This document shows positions 24,416 through 30,736 of a stretch of DNA of 30,736 nucleotides, piece by piece (within the stretch, counting starts at the first letter, position 1; every line of letters starts with the position of its first letter). This DNA comes from CAZYBU01 sp964645775 (GTDB lineage: Bacteria > Spirochaetota > UBA4802 > UBA5550), in assembly GCA_964645775.1 (NCBI GenBank), contig CAZYBU010000037.1:1-30736 (forward strand), read 5' to 3'. The notes below the pieces were generated by a model that did no database searches, was not told the origin of the DNA, and saw only the letters and a program-made list of their open reading frames with translations. The translations under genes and the position numbers were made by a program.

Positions 24416-26514
24416 TTTGTCTCCTCCTGGTGCTGCGACTGGATCGCGGTTATCGTAACGGTATTGATAATGTCGGGGACGGTGCATCCCCGGGAGAGGT
24501 CATTGACCGGTTTCTTCAGACCCTGCAGGATGGGGCCGATGGCAATGGCGCCGGTCTCTCTCTGTACCGCCTTGTAGGTGTTGTTGCCGGTGTTCAGGTC
24601 CGGGAAGATAAAGACCGTGGCCTGACCGGCGACCCTGGAGTCTGGCATCTTCTGGCTCGCCACCTTTTTGGAAACGGCCGCGTCGTACTGAATGGGTCCA
24701 TCGATCAGCAGGTCAGGTCTCAATTCCTGGGCTATCCTGGTGGCTTCCCTTACTTTTTCAACGTCTGAACCGCTTCCCGAACTGCCTGTCGAATAGGAGA
24801 GCATGGCCACCCGCGGTTCAATATTAAACCTCATACCGGTCTCCGCCGACTGGATGGCGATATGGGCCAGTTCTTCGGAGTTGGGGTCCGGATTGACGGC
24901 GCAATCCCCGTAGACCAGGACCCTGTCTTCAAGGCACATTAGAAAGACCGAAGAAACGATAGGGACACCCGTCTTTGTCTTGATAATCTGGAAACCGGGA
25001 CGTATGGTTTCCGCCGTAGAGTGGGCGGCGCCGGATACCATGCCGTCGGCGTCACCAGTATAGACCATCATGGTCCCAAAGTAGTTCACGTCCTTCAGGC
25101 TGGTCCTTGCGTCTTCAAGGCCGATCCCCTTGTGTTTCCGCTGTTCGTAGAGGATTTGAGCGTATCCCTCGAAGTACCGGTTCTCGCGGGGATCGATGAT
25201 CTGGACTCCATCCAGGTTCAGTCCAAGTTCCTGGATGCGTGTCTGGACCTTATCGTCGAGTCCAAGAATGGTAAGGCGGACAACGCCACGGCTGTTCAGG
25301 GCCTCCGCCGCCCGCAGGATACGATCATCCTCTCCCTCAGGAAGGACGATGTGCATCTTTCTGCTTTTCGCCTTCTGGATGAGGGTGTATTCGAACATCT
25401 TGGGGGTCATCTTGTCGGTTTTCGCCTCGGAAATCCTTTGAACAAGCGCCTCCCCATCTATACGCGAATCGAACAGGGAGAGGGCCGTGGTTATCTTGTG
25501 AGTGTTCTCCGGAAGAATATCCACGTGAATCTCGTCCATGTGATTTGTTGTCTCGTAAATGGTTTTGGGAACAACCAGTATCGGCAGGGGGTTCTTCAAT
25601 CCCCGGATCAGATCGAGCATAATGTTGTCCATCTCCTTCTCCACGGTAAGGAGTATTCCCGCGACATCGGGAAGGTTCTTCGACTGGTGTATTATATTCG
25701 CGCCGAGGATGATGTCAAACCTGTCCCCCGTGGTGATGATCAGGGTTCCCGGAGCCAGCCCCCAGAGGAAGTTTTCCAGGTTCATGGTCCCGATGGTGAA
25801 ATGGTTTACCTGCCGGTTAAGCTGCTCCTCTCCGCAAAGGACCGTCGCGTCCAGGCTCTTGACGATTTCCCCCAGGGAGGGAGTGGAAAGTATCTTTCTC
25901 TCCGGCAGAACCGCCAGGTACTGGTTCTTCAGGTCCGGCTGCTCATGCAGGATCTTGCTATAGTTTTCAACCCTCTCCTCGTTGACTCGATTAACGATGG
26001 TACCTATAATATTGACGTGCTCAGCCCGGAAGGTTTCATTGGCAACGCGGATAGATTGGAGCACGTTGTACATCTCCCGGTTCTTAGCCTGGGTCACCAG
26101 AAGGACCGGACAACCTATGGCGGAAGCCACCCTCACATTTATGTCCATTTCGAAGGATGAGGTCTCTTGGGCGAAATCGGACCCTTCCATAAGGATGAAA
26201 TCGTGGGTTTCCTCCAGGGCCTTATACTTACTGACGATACCTCCGATGAATTCGTCGTACCGTCCGCTGGAGACCAGCTTTTCGGCCTCGTCAAAGGTAT
26301 AGCCGCACATCTGCTCGTCGGTCAGATCAATCTTGAAGTAATTCTTAATAAGATTGAAGTGATCATGCAGACTTTTATTTTTACGAACACCCACGATGGG
26401 ACGGAAATACGCTACCTTTCCCGTATAACGGATGAGAAGCTCCATCATTCCGAGGGTAATGACCTTCTTGCCGCCCTCGCCATCAGTTGTGGTAATAAAA
26501 AGATTTCTGGACAT
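24412..26514 (-). CDS. pta: Phosphate acetyltransferase, long form
   Basis: This 700-residue enzyme interconverts acetyl-CoA + Pi and acetyl phosphate + CoA. It is the long three-domain type: an N-terminal BioD-like P-loop domain (about 1-210, FITTTDGEGGKKVITLG), a central DRTGG domain (about 215-330) and the C-terminal catalytic PTA_PTB domain (about 375-690), with SYSTGSSGSGSDVEKV and the final AIGPILQGLKKPVNDLSRG. In E. coli the N-terminal domain mediates allosteric control by NADH and pyruvate; whether that holds here is unknown. It heads pta-ackA-DUF192-hflX. Confidence 0.97.
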   Translation of the reverse strand: MSRNLFITTTDGEGGKKVITLGMMELLIRYTGKVAYFRPIVGVRKNKSLHDHFNLIKNYFKIDLTDEQMCGYTFDEAEKLVSSGRYDEFIGGIVSKYKALEETHDFILMEGSDFAQETSSFEMDINVRVASAIGCPVLLVTQAKNREMYNVLQSIRVANETFRAEHVNIIGTIVNRVNEERVENYSKILHEQPDLKNQYLAVLPERKILSTPSLGEIVKSLDATVLCGEEQLNRQVNHFTIGTMNLENFLWGLAPGTLIITTGDRFDIILGANIIHQSKNLPDVAGILLTVEKEMDNIMLDLIRGLKNPLPILVVPKTIYETTNHMDEIHVDILPENTHKITTALSLFDSRIDGEALVQRISEAKTDKMTPKMFEYTLIQKAKSRKMHIVLPEGEDDRILRAAEALNSRGVVRLTILGLDDKVQTRIQELGLNLDGVQIIDPRENRYFEGYAQILYEQRKHKGIGLEDARTSLKDVNYFGTMMVYTGDADGMVSGAAHSTAETIRPGFQIIKTKTGVPIVSSVFLMCLEDRVLVYGDCAVNPDPNSEELAHIAIQSAETGMRFNIEPRVAMLSYSTGSSGSGSDVEKVREATRIAQELRPDLLIDGPIQYDAAVSKKVASQKMPDSRVAGQATVFIFPDLNTGNNTYKAVQRETGAIAIGPILQGLKKPVNDLSRGCTVPDIINTVTITAIQSQHQEETK

Positions 26515-26557
26515 ATTTCAGTCCCCCAGATAATTAATTTTTGATAGACACGGACGC

Positions 26558-26585
26558 ATGATACAATACGGGTGCGACTCTTCAA
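26558..26585 (-). promoter_or_regulatory. Candidate pta-ackA operon promoter
   Basis: On the minus strand, -35 TTGAAG (26585-26580) and -10 TATCAT (26563-26558) are 16 bp apart. The predicted start is near 26551, leaving a leader of about 37 bases that contains GGGGGA before ATG 26514. It is a reasonable sigma70-like promoter by match. Confidence 0.5.
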
Positions 26586-26609
26586 CCAGTTTTTTTATAG
26601 CCAGTAACG

Positions 26610-28307
26610 TTAAGGTGTATGCGATGCTCCAGAGTAATGCTTTACCAGCAGAACCGTATTCCCCTTCCGGTTATACCTTACTTCATCAAAAGCCGACCTG
26701 GCCATGGTAATACCCCGACCGTGAGCAAGCATATCACTCTCCGCCAGATTCCGCATTTCATCAAGAGCGGCCACATCGAAGCCGTGGCCCTCATCCCGGA
26801 CCAAAAAGGCAATCTTCGATTCATCCATGCGAAACTCAACAGTAATCGTTTTGCCCCGAGAATCAGGGTCATTCTGCCGGCTTCGAAGAAAGTGAAGATA
26901 GTTTTCCCTGCCTGTCTCCAGGCTCTTTTCCTCAAAGGATATGCCGAGATTCCCGTGTTCGATGGCGTTTATGAGTATTTCCCGGAGGGCCAGTCGCAGG
27001 GCGTTTATCTCTTTCCTCTCCATACGGGAAGCCAGGTTCTGGACGAGACGTTTACTGGTCTCGTCCGCCAGGGTGAGATAATTCTCCAGTTTATATCGCC
27101 CCTGTTCATACTCAAGATATTTTGCCAGTTCATCTTCCGATGTTCTTTCTCCCCGGATCAGAATCTCTTCGCCTTCTACTGAGCCAAGATATTCAAGTCG
27201 AAGGGTATATTCAAGGGGTTCCCCCGTATGTTTGGCCCTGAGGTTTAATTTCATCACGATCGGTTCATGCTTATCCAGGAGTTCTTCAATCTTCAGGTCC
27301 AGGACCTGTTGCATAAAGACCTCCTCACCCTCCACGGTATGAATCAGGTCGTAAAAATGGGTCCCCGTAATATCATCCTGCTCCAGTGGAAGACGAATCA
27401 TGGCCGATTTATTGGCAGATAGTAACCTCCGGTTGCGGCCAAGGGAGAATAGAACATCATCCGTACCATCAAATATAAAACGGAACCTTTTCTCTGAAGC
27501 GGATATGGTTTCATGGGCCCGTTCAAGCTCACGGGCCGATTCCAGAAATCTTCGAAGAAGTTCTGACATAAAAAACATGATCATTATGGTCAGGGAGAGA
27601 CTGAAACGCGAATAGTAGACATCGGGAAACATGTCGAAATGCCTTCCCGTATAGATAAACAGTATATCGACCACGGCTCCGTAAATGGCGATCAGGACCC
27701 CTCCTACCGGGAAGAGAAGCTCTTTCAAACGGTTATTCCGAAAGATATCAAAAAGTATAAGGGAAAAGGAATAGATAATGTAAACAGCCAGAATGATGTC
27801 CCTCAGGGAATAGAGGGGGCCCTCCTCTCCCCTGGCATAATCACATTCATAGACATCGCTGGTCGCCTTGAATTTTGTAATAGAGATAAACAGGTCCGGT
27901 TCGATAAAGGCAACCGCGGTTATACCAAAAGCTATAGCAAGACCGGACCAGGAGAGGGCGGTCGTAACCTTGCGCCACTTCTCTGAGAGATAAAGGAGAT
28001 GTCGCAGAGACCAGGGAAGAGCGAAGAGAAAATAGGCCCCGGCAAGCTGTTCCAGCCTGTGAAACTGGACACCTGTTTCTCTCATGTGAAAGGCTCCCCC
28101 AAAAATGACCAAAAAGGTTTCGCTACCAACAAAGACCATACCAGGCAGGGCGAGGAGCACTATGGATACATACTGCCTTGACCGGGTCTGAAAGGCCACA
28201 TAGGTAAAGAGCAGGGCACCATAGAGCAGAATACCTGTACAAATGGGGGGTATAACAATCTGAGGTATGGTGAGATTCTGTTCAAAGATAAGCTGAGCGA
28301 TAGCCAT
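26610..28307 (-). CDS. Membrane sensor: 7TM + PAS + RsbW-like HATPase
   Basis: This is a 565-residue protein. About seven hydrophobic segments fill residues 14-250. A short coiled linker (ESARELERAHETISASEKRF) leads to a PAS domain (about 268-390). The C-terminal GHKL ATPase has an N box REILINAIEHGN (442-453), a G1 box DEGHGFD (505-511) and a G2 box GRGITMARS (530-538). No H-box phosphoacceptor histidine precedes the ATPase; the N-box style matches RsbW/SpoIIAB anti-sigma serine kinases. It may therefore control a partner-switching anti-anti-sigma protein or act as an unusual histidine kinase. No such partner or response regulator is in the window. The ligand is unknown. Confidence 0.88.
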   Translation of the reverse strand: MAIAQLIFEQNLTIPQIVIPPICTGILLYGALLFTYVAFQTRSRQYVSIVLLALPGMVFVGSETFLVIFGGAFHMRETGVQFHRLEQLAGAYFLFALPWSLRHLLYLSEKWRKVTTALSWSGLAIAFGITAVAFIEPDLFISITKFKATSDVYECDYARGEEGPLYSLRDIILAVYIIYSFSLILFDIFRNNRLKELLFPVGGVLIAIYGAVVDILFIYTGRHFDMFPDVYYSRFSLSLTIMIMFFMSELLRRFLESARELERAHETISASEKRFRFIFDGTDDVLFSLGRNRRLLSANKSAMIRLPLEQDDITGTHFYDLIHTVEGEEVFMQQVLDLKIEELLDKHEPIVMKLNLRAKHTGEPLEYTLRLEYLGSVEGEEILIRGERTSEDELAKYLEYEQGRYKLENYLTLADETSKRLVQNLASRMERKEINALRLALREILINAIEHGNLGISFEEKSLETGRENYLHFLRSRQNDPDSRGKTITVEFRMDESKIAFLVRDEGHGFDVAALDEMRNLAESDMLAHGRGITMARSAFDEVRYNRKGNTVLLVKHYSGASHTP

Positions 28308-28477
28308 GGCCCTGTCTCCGGTGCCTCATCTTCTATTGACCGCATGGTCGGGGAATTGCAAGAAAAAAACCTTTACACAGAAGTGAAATACTCTGATCTT
28401 CCACAATCGATGAAACAAATCGGGTCATGATGGCCCCTACCATGAATAACATTATTACATTGAAGGATGGTCCAACC

Positions 28478-29071
28478 ATGCATCTATTACGCCGTTCCAT
28501 CATACTGGTACTGCTTATCCTTTTTTCCATAACACTCTCTTCATGCAAATGGCAAACCCGCAAATGGGAGGCTCTCGAGGACAGGACCTTCTATCTTGCC
28601 TGGTTCCAGTTTGAGCAGAAAGGTAAATCGAATGAATACGCATACGCCTTTATGCAGTCATTTCCCATAAACAAGATTGTGCCCCAGTTGGAAAAGAAAT
28701 ACAAGATAAAGATCGATACTTCTGCATTCGACGCCTTTCTCGAATCGGGCAAACCGGAAAAAATCAACTCCATGGGATGGTCAGTTCTGAACCGGCATTT
28801 CACATGGAAAATCAGGGAGAAGAACAAGGACTACCGGTCCTTTATAAAGGACCACAACACCATACGGATCCACTATTTCCGTGACGAAGATTTCGATACC
28901 GACAAGATTACCGAGGATTACAATATAGAACTTCGGGTAAACAACAGAATAGCCGAGGCTTTCATGGCTCAGGTCCGCAACATGGAGGAGGTTCCGGAAG
29001 ATCTTGCCGAACAGCTTAAAAAGATCGAATCGATCGATCCCACGGTTCCGGGGAACCCTCCCAAAATATAG
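28478..29071 (+). CDS. Putative lipoprotein of unknown function
   Basis: I do not recognise the family. From ATG 28478 (AAGGA at 28463-28467) the protein has 197 residues. The first 22 form a lipoprotein signal peptide (LLRRSIILVLLILFSITLSSC), with lipobox LSSC and lipidated Cys23. The rest is a hydrophilic, mixed-charge domain with many aromatic residues (FYLAWFQFEQ, FTWKIREKNKDY) and no further cysteine. Upstream in-frame ATGs at 28427 and 28442 would only lengthen the n-region. It diverges from the sensor gene and overlaps the start of the next exported protein by 68 bp. Confidence 0.8.
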   Translation: MHLLRRSIILVLLILFSITLSSCKWQTRKWEALEDRTFYLAWFQFEQKGKSNEYAYAFMQSFPINKIVPQLEKKYKIKIDTSAFDAFLESGKPEKINSMGWSVLNRHFTWKIREKNKDYRSFIKDHNTIRIHYFRDEDFDTDKITEDYNIELRVNNRIAEAFMAQVRNMEEVPEDLAEQLKKIESIDPTVPGNPPKI

Positions 29072-29399
29072 CCTGTCACTCATACTATCCGCCCTGTTGA
29101 CGGTTTCCGCGGTTATTCTTTCAGCCGCGGAAACCCCTTTCATCTGGCACGCGGACAGGAAGACAGGCAGGTGCCTGGACACCGCCAGGGTCCGTCATTA
29201 CGCCCTGTATCCGGACAACGTTGAAATCTATTTCTTGAAGGAATGGGGAGTAAAATGCGTCAGGGAGCAGGATGGGGAGAAGCTTATCCTGAAATGCCGC
29301 TCCACGGTCCTGTATTATTTCAGAGACCAGGGGAGCTGCCGGGAAACGGCCCGCGGGCTTCATTCACGGTTTCTGAAAAAATGGAACTCATCCGAATAG
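29004..29399 (+). CDS. Small secreted four-cysteine protein, unknown function
   Basis: No family is recognised. The frame has no ATG before its signal peptide. TTG 29004, with GGAGG about 12 bases upstream, gives 131 residues with a basic n-region, a hydrophobic core (SLSLILSALLTVSAVILSAA) and a likely cut before ETPF. The mature part of about 88 residues has four cysteines (GRCL, VKCV, LKCR, GSCR), suggesting two disulfides in the periplasm or outside the cell. The start lies within the upstream lipoprotein gene in another frame. The last 12 bp overlap the convergent DUF362 gene. The shared direction and overlap suggest one transcript with the lipoprotein. Confidence 0.65.
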   Translation: MPNSLKRSNRSIPRFRGTLPKYSLSLILSALLTVSAVILSAAETPFIWHADRKTGRCLDTARVRHYALYPDNVEIYFLKEWGVKCVREQDGEKLILKCRSTVLYYFRDQGSCRETARGLHSRFLKKWNSSE

Positions 29400-30536
29400 A
29401 TTCAGAAACCTTCTCAGGGTCGGAGTCTTCAGATCGATAGCGCTCTCAGGACAGAGTTCCTGGCAGCAGTAACATCGGATACAGCGGTCATAATCGTAAA
29501 CAGGGGATTTCTTCGTATCACCCTTATCCCAAAAGAGAGCTTTCGGTTCCACGGGACAGGACTTCACACAGATACCACAGGCCGTGCACCTCTCCCGGTT
29601 TATGACCGGCTTGGGAACCAGAGCGTTATTAATGAAACTGAGAAAGCCGCTCCTTCCATAGGCTCTCACCGGCTTTCGCTTGATATTAAAAGAAGGCTCT
29701 GTAAATCGACTGAGTTCATCGCCCACTATATCGATATCGTTCTCCCGCCATTTACCTGCTCCGAAATCTTCCGCGTATCGGATGGTGGGAACATGTTCCG
29801 GGTTCATGTCTATCATTCTGCAAACCGTGGCGTCCAGGGCGACCGGGTCCGTGGAGATCAGGATGACGCCCATTTCCCTGACATCACCTCCCCTGGGCCC
29901 GTTACCCTCCATAGCCATGACGCCGTCCATGACATAAAGACGGGGCCCCGCCAGGTTGTTCAGATCGAGCAGCATACGCGCGAAATTATGGGCGTCGGGG
30001 ATCTTAACATGATACTCGCCCTTCAGGACGCCGGGGATGCACCCGAACTGGTTCTTTACACATCCCGTAAAACGCTCCAGCCCGTGAGTCTTCATCTTGG
30101 GAATACTTATGATACCGTCCGCTTCACGCACAGGCCGGGCGAGGGTGAACCGTTTCTGGCTTATGCCTTCCTCGTAATGCACTTCCTCTCCATCGGAAAA
30201 ATCGACAATCTCAATGCCGAGTTCCCGTCCCTGGGTAAAGAGGCCGGCACGTTTCGCGGTAAAGCTGGTGGAGCCCACAGCTGGAGAGTCACCGTACCGG
30301 ACAAGCGCGCCTGCCTCCAGCGCCTGTTCCGCCACGGCCCGGAAAATCTCGGGATGGGTGGTTGTACATTTCTCGGGAGGGTCAGGCGCCAAAAGGTTCG
30401 GCTTCAATAGAATGCCTTCCCCCTTCCTGATATACTCTTTCATCCCCCCCAACAGTTCCATTGCCCGGTCCACGGATGCCCGCACCTCTTCCCGGGCGTA
30501 AGTCTTGCATTGAACGATTGCAACCCTGCTTGTCAT
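29388..30536 (-). CDS. DUF362 protein with C-terminal 2x[4Fe-4S] ferredoxin domain
   Basis: This is a 382-residue cytosolic protein. The DUF362 domain fills about residues 1-290 (ILLKPNLL, GDSPAVGST, KMKTHGLERFTGCVKNQFG). Two ferredoxin-type clusters follow: CTACGICVKSCP and CIRCYCCQELCP, both C-x2-C-x2-C-x3-C and followed by P or A as in bacterial 8Fe ferredoxins. DUF362 proteins are widespread in anaerobes; a redox role is implied by the clusters, but the substrate is unknown. ATG 30536 gives the expected N-terminus. It lies about 150 bp downstream of a group II intron end on the same strand. Confidence 0.92.
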   Translation of the reverse strand: MTSRVAIVQCKTYAREEVRASVDRAMELLGGMKEYIRKGEGILLKPNLLAPDPPEKCTTTHPEIFRAVAEQALEAGALVRYGDSPAVGSTSFTAKRAGLFTQGRELGIEIVDFSDGEEVHYEEGISQKRFTLARPVREADGIISIPKMKTHGLERFTGCVKNQFGCIPGVLKGEYHVKIPDAHNFARMLLDLNNLAGPRLYVMDGVMAMEGNGPRGGDVREMGVILISTDPVALDATVCRMIDMNPEHVPTIRYAEDFGAGKWRENDIDIVGDELSRFTEPSFNIKRKPVRAYGRSGFLSFINNALVPKPVINRERCTACGICVKSCPVEPKALFWDKGDTKKSPVYDYDRCIRCYCCQELCPESAIDLKTPTLRRFLNLFG

Positions 30537-30547
30537 AGATACATCCC

Positions 30548-30574
30548 ATTATCAATGATAGTTCTTCGAATCAA
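30548..30574 (-). promoter_or_regulatory. Weak candidate promoter for the DUF362 gene
   Basis: On the minus strand, TTGATT (30574-30569) and GATAAT (30553-30548) are 15 bp apart. The -10 is good, but the spacing is short and the start would lie only a few bases from the ATG. Read-through from the upstream intron is an alternative. Confidence 0.25.
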
Positions 30575-30683
30575 TATGTATACCTTACCTTTATTTACCA
30601 TAAAAAACTCTAATATCTCCGCCGAAGGCGTCGGAATCTGTTCGCACATAAAAGCATCTTCAGGAATAATTATTAATTCCGAA

Positions 30684-30736
30684 ATCGAGTAGGAGGCGGG
30701 TGATTATTTCACCCGCCGTCCTCTCACACCACCGTA
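30684..30736 (-). mobile_element. 3' end of a group II intron (partial domain V and domain VI)
   Basis: Read on the minus strand, the edge shows ACGGTGGTG (end of domain V), then a hairpin: GGCGGGTGA (antisense to 30717-30709), loop AATAA, and TCACCCGCC (antisense to 30703-30695). Outer pairs are AGGA with TCCT and GAG with CTC, leaving one unpaired A (at 30690) on the 3' side, seven bases from the terminal CGAT. This is the domain VI layout with a bulged branch-point A and an AY 3' end. The sequence matches, from memory, the 3' ends of common ltrA-type bacterial introns. The maturase/reverse transcriptase and 5' end would lie to the right of the window. Confidence 0.7.

Noticed and set aside
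24416..24487. Longer acetate kinase N-terminus
   Set aside because: The extra 24 residues are antisense-free overlap with pta in another frame; MRILVINAGSSS is the family start and has GGAGGAG upstream.
25021..26160. 379-codon plus-strand frame opposite pta
   Set aside because: It is a shadow of pta, whose three domains are all recognisable on the minus strand.
30600..30640. CGCC-TTC-GGCG hairpin as terminator upstream of the DUF362 gene
   Set aside because: The T run on the minus strand is about a dozen bases from the stem, too far for an intrinsic terminator.

Overview
The window looks like a bacterial chromosome segment of moderate-to-high GC. It is probably a diderm and most likely a spirochaete or close relative. 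That guess is inference: it rests on the style of the proteins and the neighbourhoods (aspS-phoH-HD hydrolase-ybeY run, 7TM/PAS/RsbW-like sensor, exported lipoproteins), and no 16S or other marker is present. A run of ten Ns at 2062-2071 shows that it comes from a draft or scaffolded assembly.

Left edge (1-1800): a truncated tRNA-Thr(TGT) and a complete tRNA-Tyr(GTA) are followed by what looks like a decayed integrated element. It holds a hairpin, two 10-bp direct repeats, a tyrosine recombinase that has lost its core-binding domain, and a hicAB toxin-antitoxin pair. The strong hicAB promoter sits so close to the hicA start codon that its transcript should favour HicB. This region is visibly more A/T-rich than what follows.

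Core part (1844-26514): this is dense housekeeping DNA with many 1-4 bp overlaps. Rightward genes are a MoeB/ThiF-type adenylyltransferase (split by the N gap), a small membrane protein and recG. Leftward are tilS-ftsH. Rightward again is a PGM2-type phosphohexomutase, whose stop codon overlaps convergently with ybeY. The leftward operon aspS-phoH-pgpH-ybeY links translation, rRNA/ribosome quality control and cyclic-di-AMP turnover. An NlpC/P60 exported peptidase lies upstream of aspS and diverges from a CaCA-family cation antiporter. The remaining leftward genes run pta-ackA-DUF192-hflX, then secA-glmM, giving acetate/acetyl-phosphate metabolism, a ribosome-associated GTPase, protein export and amino-sugar precursor synthesis.

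Right part (26610-30736): a membrane sensor with seven predicted TM segments, PAS and an RsbW-like ATPase diverges from two unrecognised exported proteins (a lipoprotein and a four-cysteine secreted protein). Opposite them lies a DUF362/ferredoxin protein. At the extreme right edge, on the minus strand, is the 3' end of a group II intron (part of domain V, and domain VI with its bulged branch-point A). Its reverse transcriptase would lie beyond the window.

No clearly new multi-gene system is visible. The points most worth following are the hicAB promoter geometry, the deleted integrase, the intron end, the probable zero-length assembly gap, and the two unknown exported proteins beside the sensor.
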